Source: Limosilactobacillus pulli (GTDB taxonomy: Bacteria > Bacillota > Bacilli > Lactobacillales > Lactobacillaceae). Taken from it: DNA of 45,606 bases. A program made the position numbers and the translations under genes. The DNA is taken from assembly GCF_947381555.1 (NCBI RefSeq), contig NZ_CANCWQ010000015.1:1-45606 (forward strand), given 5' to 3'. Within the stretch, counting starts at the first letter, position 1, and each line of letters starts with the position of its first letter. This document shows, one piece after another, positions 1 through 8,089 of the stretch. The notes below the pieces were generated by a model. The model was not told the origin of the DNA. It did no database searches and was given only the letters and a program-made list of their open reading frames with translations.

Positions 1-266
1 CAGCTCCATCAACCAATAATCAATTGGTCAGTATTATTTATTTGAGTCCAGTGGCTAACTTATTCTTGAAATTTAGGGAAAAATAAAAATTTTTTTACTC
101 TAAAATATTACAAAATCAGCTATTTTTCGGTCGCGATGAAAACAAAGCGATACAAGACTATTATAATACGATTTATAACAAGTTTAGGCCAACCTAAAAC
201 GCTAAATGAAAGCGGATTACATTACACGCTTTTACAGAATTCACGATTTTTGAGATATTCCGGTAA

Positions 267-294
267 TTGCACGGTAAAGCTGAGGGGTTATAGT
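267..294 (+). promoter_or_regulatory. Promoter of first LysM/Apf gene
   Basis: TTGCAC (267-272) and TATAGT (289-294) are 16 bp apart, followed by a leader of about 65 nt. Further upstream (216-228) is the word TTACATTAC, also found upstream of the paralogue at 5229. The remaining sequence in 1-361 is AT-rich and shows no gene; it has a small inverted repeat at 181-200. Confidence 0.6.
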
Positions 295-361
295 ATTCAT
301 CGTTGATAAAGATAAAGAGCAAAAAACCTGAACTACAGATAAAAAAGGATGAATCTATTTT

Positions 362-1150
362 ATGAAAATTTCAAAGAAAGCTGTTAAAATCTCTGCTGCT
401 GTTGCTGGTGCCGTAGCTTTGGGTACGGTAGGTACGGCAATTACTGCCAATGCCGACACGGTTTACACGGTTCAGTCCGGCGACACGCTGTCTGGAATTT
501 CCACTAAGCTGGGTCACAATCTGGACTTTGTTGACCAACTGGCATCTAAGAACAACATTGCCAACAAGAACCTGATCTATGTAGGTCAAAAACTGGTTAT
601 CTCTGACGATGGCGAAGTATCCTCAGCAACTTCTGAACAAGCTGCTACGCTGCCAAGTGCTACGGCTGAAAATACGGCCACGGCAGAAGACACGACTTCT
701 CAATCTGCAGGTGCTGCTGACTCTACGGCAGTTGACTCCAGTGCTGACCAAGCTACCAGTGATGCCGCTGCTGTTCAGGCTGCTAGTGACGCTGGTGCTT
801 CTCAAGCGGCCGCAGCTCAAACACAAGCCGCTCAACAGCAAAGTGCTCAAGTTCAAGCAACTACTTATAACAACTACAACAATAACAACTACAGCACTAC
901 CACGACCTACACTTCTACGGTCAGTGGCGATGAAGCGAGTGCTAAGGCTTGGATTGCCAACAAGGAATCTGGCGGCAGCTACACGGCCCAAAACGGTCAA
1001 TACTATGGTAAGTACCAATTGAGTTCTTCTTACTTGAATGGTGACTACTCAGCCGCCAACCAAGAACAGGTTGCTGATAATTACGTTAAGAATCGTTACG
1101 GTTCTTGGACAAACGCACAACAATTCTGGCAGACTCATGGCTGGTACTAA
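362..1150 (+). CDS. LysM/Apf-type secreted cell-wall protein (aggregation-promoting-factor-like)
   Basis: Predicted secreted peptidoglycan-associated protein of 262 aa. Residues 1-31 form a Sec signal peptide ending ANA. One LysM domain follows at about 34-79 (YTVQSGDTLSGIS start, IYVGQKLVI end). A long Ala/Ser/Thr/Gln-rich linker with an Asn/Tyr stretch runs to about residue 190. The C-terminal domain of about 70 aa starts at AKAWIANKESGGSYTAQNG and ends in HGWY; this is the Apf/transglycosylase-like fold with a Glu in the KESGGSY motif. Families of this type shape cell division and wall turnover in lactobacilli. The start ATG has AAAAAGGATG upstream. A paralogue lies at 5229-5852 with near-identical signal and C-terminal domains. 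Muralytic activity is inferred, not shown. Confidence 0.9.
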   Translation: MKISKKAVKISAAVAGAVALGTVGTAITANADTVYTVQSGDTLSGISTKLGHNLDFVDQLASKNNIANKNLIYVGQKLVISDDGEVSSATSEQAATLPSATAENTATAEDTTSQSAGAADSTAVDSSADQATSDAAAVQAASDAGASQAAAAQTQAAQQQSAQVQATTYNNYNNNNYSTTTTYTSTVSGDEASAKAWIANKESGGSYTAQNGQYYGKYQLSSSYLNGDYSAANQEQVADNYVKNRYGSWTNAQQFWQTHGWY

Positions 1151-1174
1151 AAATCAGCTTAATTTAATAAAATG

Positions 1175-1209
1175 AAAAGCAATGGCAATTTTTGACCATT
1201 GCTTTTTTT
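1175..1209 (+). terminator. Rho-independent terminator after first Apf gene
   Basis: Inverted repeat AAAAGCAATGG / CCATTGCTTTT followed by a T run, directly downstream of the Apf-like gene. Confidence 0.85.
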
Positions 1210-1492
1210 GCATTGCCATTTTTTGAATCAGCGCGTAAGCTGGGACAAATTGATAAATTGGCGCAACTAGCAGTAATCGGCTAGTCTGGGATGCCAAAAG
1301 ATGCGGAATCAATTTGATGCGGAGCGGGTGCTGCTTTAAATCGGCAGTTTAGTTTAGACAGGTCAGTATAAGTTAGATAGACGGAACGCGTGAATGGTTC
1401 GTCATGTTATAAGAAAGCTAAAGCAGATGTGCGGGCGATTTCTAGTAGTGATAGAATAAAACGCAGATAATAATTGAGAAGAGGGATTTGTG

Positions 1493-1990
1493 ATGACTGT
1501 AATCAGCTGTCAACAAACACGAATTGAAACAACGCACCGGATTTTGAATGGCGACTTGAATGAGCATGGGACGCTGTTTGGTGGTCGCCTGCTGGAAGCA
1601 GTGGATGCGGAGGCTTCAGTCGCGGCAATGCGGGTTGCCAGAGCCACTTTAGTCACGGCAGCCATGGATTACGTTCAGTTCGTCAAGCCGTTTCACTTGC
1701 AGGATGCCATGATTGTTAGGGCAGTGGTTACTGGACTGGGGCATCGGTCAGTTGAGGTATTCGTAAAGGTTTTGGGCGAGCACTTGATGACTGGCGAACG
1801 TTTTGTTGGCTTTACCTGCTTTTTGACCTATGTAGTGCCAAGAGCAGAGTCGGGGTTGGCCTACGATGAATTGATTGCTGATAACGATGAAACCAAATAT
1901 CTGTTGGCAGGCTATCAGGATCGTCGTGCGCAGCGGGCCACGGTTCGTCAACAGGAGCGCGATTTGTTGGCTCATTTGAGTGGCAAATAG
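1493..1990 (+). CDS. Acyl-CoA thioesterase, hotdog fold
   Basis: A 165-aa cytosolic protein of the YciA/BACH hotdog thioesterase family, hydrolysing acyl-CoA to free acid and CoA. The diagnostic block NEHGTLFGGRLLEAVDAEAS lies at about residues 23-42, followed by AAMDYVQFVKPFHLQD and the strand GHRSVEVFVKVLGE. Length suits a single-domain member. The ATG at 1493 is preferred over the adjacent in-frame GTG at 1490 because GAGAAGAGGG then sits at normal distance. It is monocistronic with no close neighbour. Chain-length preference cannot be read from the sequence. Confidence 0.88.
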   Translation: MTVISCQQTRIETTHRILNGDLNEHGTLFGGRLLEAVDAEASVAAMRVARATLVTAAMDYVQFVKPFHLQDAMIVRAVVTGLGHRSVEVFVKVLGEHLMTGERFVGFTCFLTYVVPRAESGLAYDELIADNDETKYLLAGYQDRRAQRATVRQQERDLLAHLSGK

Positions 1991-2547
1991 GTGGGCAGAT
2001 TGATTTACTACGGTTTGGAAATTATTAAGATGCTGGCGGGGTTTATCGGTATCTCACGAAAAAACTCAGATCTGAGATTATGATATTGTCATGCGATCGA
2101 TTGTGATAATGGATTGTCAGCTTATTAGTGATGATAAATACCCCAGATGAAACTTTTATGCAGAAGAATTTGCATAAAATGCCCAAAGAAAAACGGATTA
2201 CCTACTTTTCGCAAAAATCAATGTATAAGTAGGTAAAAATCAAAAGTTTGGTGCGATCGAATATGCAGTTATCTATTATTAGCTAAAAACAGCGAATAGT
2301 AGGTAGTCTTAGAACCCGCACCTAGATCAAGCCCGATTTTTTCACAAAATTAGTTGCTTAGCGGTGAAAAGATGGTCGCCGACTGAATTCACAGCAACTG
2401 GCAGTGGGGGATGTTCGTTCTGATCTGCTGATTCGTCAACCACCATCGATTAAAGTCATGGAATTTCCAGCTAGAAATAATTAAAATCTTGTTAAATGAA
2501 AAAGAGACATCCTGTTGTCCAAACAAGATGTCTCTTTTCTTTTATAC
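1991..2547. other. Gene-free region with inverted repeat and possible gene remnant
   Basis: About 560 bp without a convincing gene. It contains a 10-bp inverted repeat TTACCTACTT (2198-2207) / AAGTAGGTAA (2227-2236), with a related AGTAGGTAG near 2295. A short open stretch at about 2388-2483 reads like the C-terminal end of a protein but has no start and is unassigned. The right end holds the terminator of the minus-strand operon. Confidence 0.5.
2497..2540 (-). terminator. Terminator of racemase/opine dehydrogenase operon
   Basis: Stem AAAGAGACATC / GATGTCTCTTT with a short loop; on the minus strand it ends in a T run. It lies 8 bp beyond the stop codon of the racemase-like gene. Confidence 0.85.
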
Positions 2548-3309
2548 TTAGAAGAATCCAGAATATGGCTTTTGGCAAACTGACTGATGCAGCCAATTCA
2601 TAAGCGTAATGAAATCAAATACCGGTCGCTTGGCCGCTGCTTGAATGGCCGCGGCATATGGTGGCAAATCACTGCATTCCAATAAGATGGCCCCGACTTC
2701 GGGATGATTGGCAACTACCGCTTGAGCTTTTTGCATTAAGGCTTTAGTCAGCGCGCCATTATCAAGAACGGTTTGTCCATAGCGAATAGCGTGAAATTCG
2801 GGTAAGCTGCCAATGTCAACAAAAATCACATTACGGTCATCAGCGTTGACGTTATTCAACAGCTTTTGATCAGCACCATTAATATCAGCGACCAGTACGG
2901 CGATTTTTTGATTGGCTCGCAGGCTGAGTGAGATTAATGGCAATTGCGCAAGACTGGAAAGAATAACCGGAACGTGCACGCTGGCTTGAACCTGACGCTG
3001 AAAGTTGGCAAAGTAGCCACACGCGCCGACGATTGCCTTAACGCCTCTTGCTTCGAGATTTTTAGCCGCATTAACGATTACCTTGACGGTTGCTGGATCG
3101 TTTTCAAAGAGCTGTTCGATTTCAAGATCGATTACTTCACAGTCAACGGGAAAGTTGAAAGTCGTGGCATTGGCGACATTACCGGGAAGCTTGGGATAAT
3201 TGAGATTAACCGCAATAATACCGATTGCGTTGCCAGCAATGGGACTGACGCTGGGCGAGACGGATTGATTTTGATTGTTAAAGTTAATGTAGCCGTATGG
3301 ATCAGCCAT
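2548..3309 (-). CDS. Asp/Glu racemase family protein
   Basis: A 253-aa cytosolic protein of the Asp/Glu/hydantoin racemase superfamily, which uses two cysteines as acid/base pair. Both half-site motifs are visible: GACGYFANFQ in the first half and LLECSDLPPYA in the second. The start is placed at the ATG at 3309, which overlaps the stop of the upstream gene by 8 bp and has AAGGAG seven bases ahead; a longer frame to 3333 lacks a ribosome binding site. Translational coupling to the opine-dehydrogenase-like gene suggests one pathway. The substrate is not readable: aspartate or glutamate racemase is possible, as is another amino acid or an Asp/Glu-racemase-like hydrolase. Confidence 0.75.
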   Translation of the reverse strand: MADPYGYINFNNQNQSVSPSVSPIAGNAIGIIAVNLNYPKLPGNVANATTFNFPVDCEVIDLEIEQLFENDPATVKVIVNAAKNLEARGVKAIVGACGYFANFQRQVQASVHVPVILSSLAQLPLISLSLRANQKIAVLVADINGADQKLLNNVNADDRNVIFVDIGSLPEFHAIRYGQTVLDNGALTKALMQKAQAVVANHPEVGAILLECSDLPPYAAAIQAAAKRPVFDFITLMNWLHQSVCQKPYSGFF

Positions 3310-4534
3310 GGTTCTGCTCCTTAAAGTTGCCATTTACCAAGTAGTCTAATAATTCTTCTTTATTAAGATGAGCGATGCCTGACTCATCCAGGGTGACGCC
3401 AGTTTGGTAAAAATCGGTGCCAACCATTGCTGATCCTAATGTGATGATGCTGTCGATTACTGGTGTTGCAACACCGAATTTCTTGCCCAATTCATGGTAA
3501 ACGTGGCAACCGACAGGAATGTCTTCAGTAACGTAGCGATCATGAATACTGAATGGGCCGGTACCAAAAGCCATTGGAAACTGATCGTCAAACGGTGCCT
3601 CGGCCCCATTACCCATATATTCAGGTCCTAAAATATTTGAGCGTGAGAAGAAGGTCTTCTTTGGATAATGGGCAATGCCGACGCCAATTGTTTTGGCCAG
3701 TTGAATTTCTTCTTGGTAAAAGGCATATTGAACTTCAGAGACGGATTCCGTATAAACATGAGAGTAAATGGAAAAGTCGCTCTTATCATTACCACCAAAA
3801 ACGCGTCCATAGTTTTCCATTACGGCAGCGCCCAGGATCGTGCCAGGGCAGTGCAGGGTCGGATTAACGTTGCTAAAGCCAATATCGAGCACCGTCTTGC
3901 CGCCAACCGGACCATCTCCAAATGTAATCGAATCAAAACAGCCGATGTGCTGCGTACTTTCCAGGAATTTTTCTTGATCAGTCGAAGGCAGAGCTGCTCC
4001 CCGCAAAGAGATTGCTCGGTAGCGGAAGAATACCCGTTTAGTGTCAATGCCGGCTTCTTTAACAATCCGCGTGCCATACGGCGCACTTGACCAGCCGCCA
4101 ATGATCACGTTGAGTTCGGGACGCTTTTCTCGCAACTGTTTGCGTAAACGCAGACTGCCAAAGTTGTCAGGGATGATATGGATGATTTGGCCATCTTCCA
4201 AGAGTGGCACCAGCTGTTCAAAGAAAGCGTTGTGGCCAACTGAAGGAACGGCGACCAAAATAATCTGTGCGCCGGCAACGACTTCTTTTAAATCATCAGA
4301 AACGAGATCGAACTTGGCAATACTGCTGCGTTTAAAGTTATAGCGGTTATATTCAAATCCTTGAATCTCAATGCCAGTTTTGTCGATATCCTTTAACGAC
4401 GCTTTGGCAAATTCTGGCAGATCAAACAATCGGACGTGGTTGCCAGCCAGCTTACAGTCGGCGGCGACAGAACGGCCAACCGCTCCAGCTCCTAAAACGG
4501 CAATCGTATATTTGGATAAGTTTTGTGCTACCAT
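3302..4534 (-). CDS. NAD(P)-dependent octopine/nopaline dehydrogenase family protein
   Basis: A 410-aa cytosolic oxidoreductase. It has an N-terminal Rossmann motif VLGAGAVGRSVAAD (about residues 13-26). The C-terminal octopine-dehydrogenase-type domain includes NVNPTLHCPGTILGA and the late segment RYVTEDIPVGCHVY. Family members reductively couple an amino acid amine to a 2-oxo acid, or do the reverse. It is the first gene of a two-gene operon behind a T-box leader and overlaps the racemase-like gene by 8 bp. The ATG at 4534 has only a modest ribosome binding site (AAAAGATG). Opine synthesis is inferred from family; related proteins may oxidise other substrates. Confidence 0.75.
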   Translation of the reverse strand: MVAQNLSKYTIAVLGAGAVGRSVAADCKLAGNHVRLFDLPEFAKASLKDIDKTGIEIQGFEYNRYNFKRSSIAKFDLVSDDLKEVVAGAQIILVAVPSVGHNAFFEQLVPLLEDGQIIHIIPDNFGSLRLRKQLREKRPELNVIIGGWSSAPYGTRIVKEAGIDTKRVFFRYRAISLRGAALPSTDQEKFLESTQHIGCFDSITFGDGPVGGKTVLDIGFSNVNPTLHCPGTILGAAVMENYGRVFGGNDKSDFSIYSHVYTESVSEVQYAFYQEEIQLAKTIGVGIAHYPKKTFFSRSNILGPEYMGNGAEAPFDDQFPMAFGTGPFSIHDRYVTEDIPVGCHVYHELGKKFGVATPVIDSIITLGSAMVGTDFYQTGVTLDESGIAHLNKEELLDYLVNGNFKEQNHG

Positions 4535-4557
4535 TTGAATTCATCTTTTCTTAATAA

Positions 4558-4845
4558 ACAAAAACGCCCCCAGCAATGCACTTAGTCACTGCTAGGGGCG
4601 TATTATACGCGTTACCACCCTAAATTCGATAAAGGATTACTCCCTTATCCTCAACTGGTGCCTCCAAATAGGAGAGACCAGAACGGAATGTCGACCGTTG
4701 ACCGGAAACTGTTTACCATAAGCTCACAGTTTCTAAGACTCAGAGACCATCTTCATTAAGCATTTGCCAACAGTTTTCACCAACCACCGTCTCTCTAAAG
4801 GCATCCCCTTAATTACTCATCTCTTCGATGTCATTAATTAATTTT
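4558..4845 (-). promoter_or_regulatory. T-box leader of opine dehydrogenase/racemase operon
   Basis: On the minus strand the leader shows a stem I with AGUA bulge, the distal AGAGAGAC/UGGUGAAAAC elements, the T-box AGGGTGGTAACGCG (AACGCG where ACCGCG is usual), and a terminator hairpin (4564-4600) with a T run. The specifier region reads UGAAGAUGGUCUCUGAG. Assuming the usual four-pair basal helix, the codon is AUG (4750-4748, Met). A five-pair helix would give GAU (Asp). The UGGU antiterminator bulge fits an A discriminator base, favouring Met. Low aminoacylation of the cognate tRNA should switch the operon on. Confidence 0.88.
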
Positions 4846-4850
4846 TCATA

Positions 4851-4879
4851 ATTATATAATGTTAGATTAATTATGTCAA
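4851..4879 (-). promoter_or_regulatory. Sigma-A promoter of the T-box operon
   Basis: On the minus strand TTGACA (4879-4874) and TATAAT (4856-4851) are perfect consensus hexamers 17 bp apart, just upstream of the T-box leader. Confidence 0.85.
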
Positions 4880-5092
4880 CGGAAATTTTGAAAAAACAGA
4901 AGTATAACTCAAGCTGCCAGCAAAAATTCAAGAAAAAACCGTAATTTTGGGGCTGAAATCTTCAAAAATACAACTTTTTTATTACAAATTACGGCATCCC
5001 TAACTTTTTTAATGAAACATTTGTGAAAACAAGGCCAGTCGCCAATCAGGACGTTTTTACCACACATTGTTTAGAATCTTTGAAACCGGCTT

Positions 5093-5168
5093 ACATTACG
5101 AAACATTACGAAAAAGGCTTATTTTGATATTTTTGATTAACCCACGTGTAACGTTGAACCTGTATAGT
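5093..5168 (+). promoter_or_regulatory. Upstream region of second LysM/Apf gene
   Basis: A tandem 10-bp repeat ACATTACGAA (5093-5102, 5103-5112) precedes a TATAGT -10 hexamer (5163-5168); no convincing -35 is visible. The word TTACATTAC and the leader words CCGTTGATAAA and AAAAAGGATG are shared with the first Apf gene, implying common control. The rest of 4880-5228 shows no gene. Confidence 0.5.
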
Positions 5169-5228
5169 AGTCACCGTTGATAAACAAGCAAGACAAAAAC
5201 AAACGAAAAAGGATGGATTTGACTAATT

Positions 5229-5852
5229 ATGAAGTTTAACAAGAAAGCTATGAAGATTACCGCAGCCGTTGCTGGTGCCGTTGCATTGGGAACGGTAGGA
5301 GCAGCAACTACGGCCAACGCCGACACGACCTACACGGTACAAGCCGGCGACACGCTTTCCAGCATTTCATACAAGTTGGGTCACAACCTGGACTTTGTTG
5401 ACCAACTTGCCCAAAATAACAACATCGCCGACAAGAATCTAATCTACGTTGGTCAACAGCTGACGATCAAAGACGATGGTGAAGTTGTAGTCAGTGATCA
5501 AAATGGTCAACAGACTACGGTCGCCCAAGTTCAAACTCAGCCAGCTGCTCAAACGACTGCTGTTGCGCAATCAGCTGCCAGCCAGGCACCAGCAAGCACG
5601 CAATCAACGTACACTTCCGCTGTTGCTGGTAGCGATGCCGCAGCCAAGGCCTGGATTGCTGCTCGTGAATCCGGTGGCAGCTACACGGCTCAAAATGGTC
5701 AATACTACGGTAAGTACCAACTGAGCTCATCTTACTTGAATGGTGACTACTCTGCCGCCAACCAGGAACGCGTGGCTGATAATTACGTTGCCAGCCGCTA
5801 CGGTTCTTGGACGGCTGCTCAACAATTCTGGCAAAGCCACGGCTGGTACTAA
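5229..5852 (+). CDS. LysM/Apf-type secreted cell-wall protein, shorter paralogue
   Basis: A 207-aa paralogue of the protein at 362-1150. The signal peptide (1-31, ending ANA) and LysM (about 34-79) are near-identical. The Gln/Ala/Thr linker is much shorter (about 80-137). The C-terminal domain (about 138-207, AKAWIAARESGGSYTAQNG to HGWY) keeps the Glu of the ESGGSY motif. It should act on or bind peptidoglycan outside the cell. The AAAAAGGATG purine box lies about 16 bases before the ATG. Linker length is the main difference between the copies, which suggests an older duplication with linker expansion or contraction rather than a recent repeat. Confidence 0.9.
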   Translation: MKFNKKAMKITAAVAGAVALGTVGAATTANADTTYTVQAGDTLSSISYKLGHNLDFVDQLAQNNNIADKNLIYVGQQLTIKDDGEVVVSDQNGQQTTVAQVQTQPAAQTTAVAQSAASQAPASTQSTYTSAVAGSDAAAKAWIAARESGGSYTAQNGQYYGKYQLSSSYLNGDYSAANQERVADNYVASRYGSWTAAQQFWQSHGWY

Positions 5853-5936
5853 AATCCAGCGGCATTTGCCTAATCATCCCTGATCATTTGATTTCCCAAA
5901 AAACGATTTTAATTAATAAACATATTTCCTTACCGA

Positions 5937-5970
5937 AAGAAGCGGCCGCATTTTGCGCGTCGCTTTTTTC
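5937..5970 (+). terminator. Terminator after second Apf gene
   Basis: GC-rich imperfect hairpin (AAGCGGCCGC / GCGCGTCGCTT) followed by a run of six T. Confidence 0.65.
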
Positions 5971-6112
5971 GTACGTTGGATCGGGTAAAAGATGGTTCAG
6001 CCATGATAAAAAGTGGAAAACCGCCAATCCAAAGTGCTGACCTGATACAATCAAAGAAAACAATCTGTAAAGAGGAAAAAATGCTAACTATATTATGACT
6101 TGAAAAAACAAA

Positions 6113-6841
6113 CCATGCTGAAACAGCCGGAATTCTTTGATCTGACAACGGCTTGTGATACCTTAAACGGCGTATTGTTTGTCGGTTTGTTAAGATTATT
6201 GAATAAGAGCTGTTACCGCGCTTTAAGCAGATTAAGCTGATCAGGATCAAAAGACGGGCCAGAATCTGAATCAGTTTTTTGATCTTTCGCGGCGCACAAA
6301 AGAACTCAAGAATGCCAGTGAGAAACTTCTGCGACGAATCACGGATGAAACGCTGCAGCTGCATTTTACCAAGGATCATTTATTTCACAGTAAGTATTTT
6401 ATCTTTGAACACGTCGCGTTTACTGAGGGGGATAACTAGCGATTCAGCGTTTCAAAGGCCATCTTCAATAATCTTAAAGGCAGCACCTACGAAAACATCA
6501 ACCAGACCCTGGATAACTACTATAATATGTTCCCATGCGAAGCAGGCGTAGCACTTGATTAATACGACAACGTCATGGTTTTAGACATCGACCGCTTTAA
6601 CCATTTTGTCGACGAGCCGTTGATTCGTCGCTACTATGAGCAACTGCATCAAAAAGAAAACCAGCAGGATCAATTAACGCAACTGTTAAAAGCACAGGCC
6701 CAGCAGTCTGCTGAACAGGCGGAGCGCCAGCAAAAGCATGATGAGATGATGCTCAAAGCTATGGAACAGTTGGCTCAAAAAGAACAGCGGCCTAAAAAGC
6801 ATGGTATATGGTCGCAATTGTTTAGATCAGATGATGATTAG
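6113..6841 (+). pseudogene. Decayed gene of unknown function with in-frame stops
   Basis: A coding-like frame starting near the ATG at 6116 (LKQPEFFDLTTACDTLNG) is broken around 6240 by stops or a frameshift. It continues as NLNQFFDLSRRTKELKNAS. In that same frame one TAG (after FTEGDN, about 6438) and one TAA (after GVALD, about 6560) interrupt an otherwise plausible protein. The last 88 codons (from 6575) are open and end in a Gln/Glu/Lys-rich coiled-coil tail (QQSAEQAERQQKHDEMM) and SDDD. No ribosome binding site precedes 6575. The family is not recognised. Confidence 0.6.
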
Positions 6842-6936
6842 CGGATCTAAGCAAGTTGATCGTAAATGCCAAAAAATGTCTCATGCGCTCAACAGTAAAG
6901 AGCGGTCGCGACTACGATGTTTAGGGGGATTTGGTA

Positions 6937-7746
6937 ATGATTAAACTGATTGCAGTTGATATTGATGGCACGCTGCTTAATGATCAAGGACAGATTCTGC
7001 CAGCAACGATTCAAGCGGTCAAGCAGGCAACCGCAGCCGGCAAAAAAGTCGTGCTGTGCACTGGTCGGCCGCTTTGTGGCGTGACCGATTATCTCAAACA
7101 GCTGGGATTATGGCAGCAGGCAGACCAGTACGTGATCAGCTATAATGGCTCACTGATTCAGACCACGAATCAAGTAACGCTTTTAAGCCACCAGCTGCAG
7201 TTTAACGATTATTTGGACCTGCTTGAGCTTGCCCATCAAAATAAGGCGGCCTTCAGTCTGTTGACGCCGGACTGCATGTATGTCGAGCCAGAAGACGTCA
7301 ATGAGATTATCTTAAAAGAGGCTGCTACAGTCAGCATCGAGCTGCAGCAGCAATCAGCAGCAAAAATGGAGACGCTGTCTGATCTGGTACCGGTCAAGGG
7401 GATGGTTTTAGATGAGCCGGCTAAGCTAGATCAATTGGAAAAAGTCATGCCAACGGAATTCAAGCAGCGCTTTACGGTACTGCGCAGTCAGATCGATCAT
7501 CTAGAGTTTACGCACCCTTTGGCCAGTAAGGAATACGCATTGCAGCAGCTGGCCAAGCGATTAGGAATTAAACCAGCTGAGGTCATGGCTATTGGCGATG
7601 AAAAAAATGATTTGGGGATGCTCAAAACGGCTGGTATGGGGATTGCAATGGGCAATGCCGTTCCTGAGCTGCAGGCGCTTGCTGATCAAATAACGACCGA
7701 TAACAATCATAATGGTGTTGGTGAAGCGATTGCTAAGTGGCAATAG
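6937..7746 (+). CDS. Cof-type HAD superfamily phosphatase
   Basis: A 269-aa cytosolic HAD hydrolase of the Cof/YidA group, dephosphorylating small phosphometabolites such as sugar phosphates or flavin nucleotides. Motif I VDIDGTLL (D8 nucleophile, D10) is at the N-terminus; CTGRP matches motif II. The cap domain lies in the middle. GDEKNDLGML near the C-terminus gives the Mg-binding motif. The ATG at 6937 is chosen because TTAGGGGGAT precedes it at good spacing; the in-frame TTG at 6931 is too close. It is a single gene followed by a strong terminator. The actual substrate is unknown. Confidence 0.88.
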   Translation: MIKLIAVDIDGTLLNDQGQILPATIQAVKQATAAGKKVVLCTGRPLCGVTDYLKQLGLWQQADQYVISYNGSLIQTTNQVTLLSHQLQFNDYLDLLELAHQNKAAFSLLTPDCMYVEPEDVNEIILKEAATVSIELQQQSAAKMETLSDLVPVKGMVLDEPAKLDQLEKVMPTEFKQRFTVLRSQIDHLEFTHPLASKEYALQQLAKRLGIKPAEVMAIGDEKNDLGMLKTAGMGIAMGNAVPELQALADQITTDNNHNGVGEAIAKWQ

Positions 7747-7794
7747 TTGGCAGACAGTCAGTAAGGCGGAAAATGATCCAGTAGCTAATTAAGA

Positions 7795-7836
7795 AAAAAC
7801 GGGTTTGATCAATGTGCTCAAACCCGTTTTGTTTTT
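7795..7836 (+). terminator. Terminator after HAD phosphatase gene
   Basis: Perfect stem AAAACGGGTTTGA / TCAAACCCGTTTT followed by T-rich sequence. Confidence 0.9.
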
Positions 7837-7960
7837 GCATACAATGGTATATTTTCAGAATATTATACATATAACGACGGAGAACAGTTTTTGCTCTTAT
7901 GAAACCTGTTGTTTATTTATTAAAAATACATCCGTTATAAAAGCGCTTAAACCGCCTAAA

Positions 7961-8033
7961 CATAATTATTATTCAAAGAATATTAGAAAATAATCAAGAA
8001 AAGGTTGTCGAATTTTAATTCCTGCGTTATATT
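7961..8033 (+). promoter_or_regulatory. arg operon promoter with ARG-box-like site
   Basis: CATAATTATTATTCA (7961-7975) resembles the ArgR operator half-sites of Bacillus and lactobacilli. TTGTCG (8005-8010) and TATATT (8028-8033) are 17 bp apart and precede argC. The rest of 7837-8089 is AT-rich and has no credible gene. ArgR control is inferred. Confidence 0.5.
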
Positions 8034-8089
8034 ACTACCAACGATTTTATTAATTATTTATGCAATAACAACCAAGGAGGTCACAGATT

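Noticed and set aside
2388..2483. C-terminal remnant of a sugar-responsive regulator
   Set aside because: The 30-codon stretch is too short and matches no family clearly; kept only as an unassigned remnant.
5930..6379. 149-codon minus-strand frame
   Set aside because: It overlaps the Apf terminator and the plus-strand pseudogene, has low-complexity hydrophobic and basic runs and no ribosome binding site.
7805..7993. 62-codon plus-strand frame before argC
   Set aside because: It starts inside a terminator hairpin, lacks a ribosome binding site and overlaps the arg regulatory region; composition is just AT-rich.
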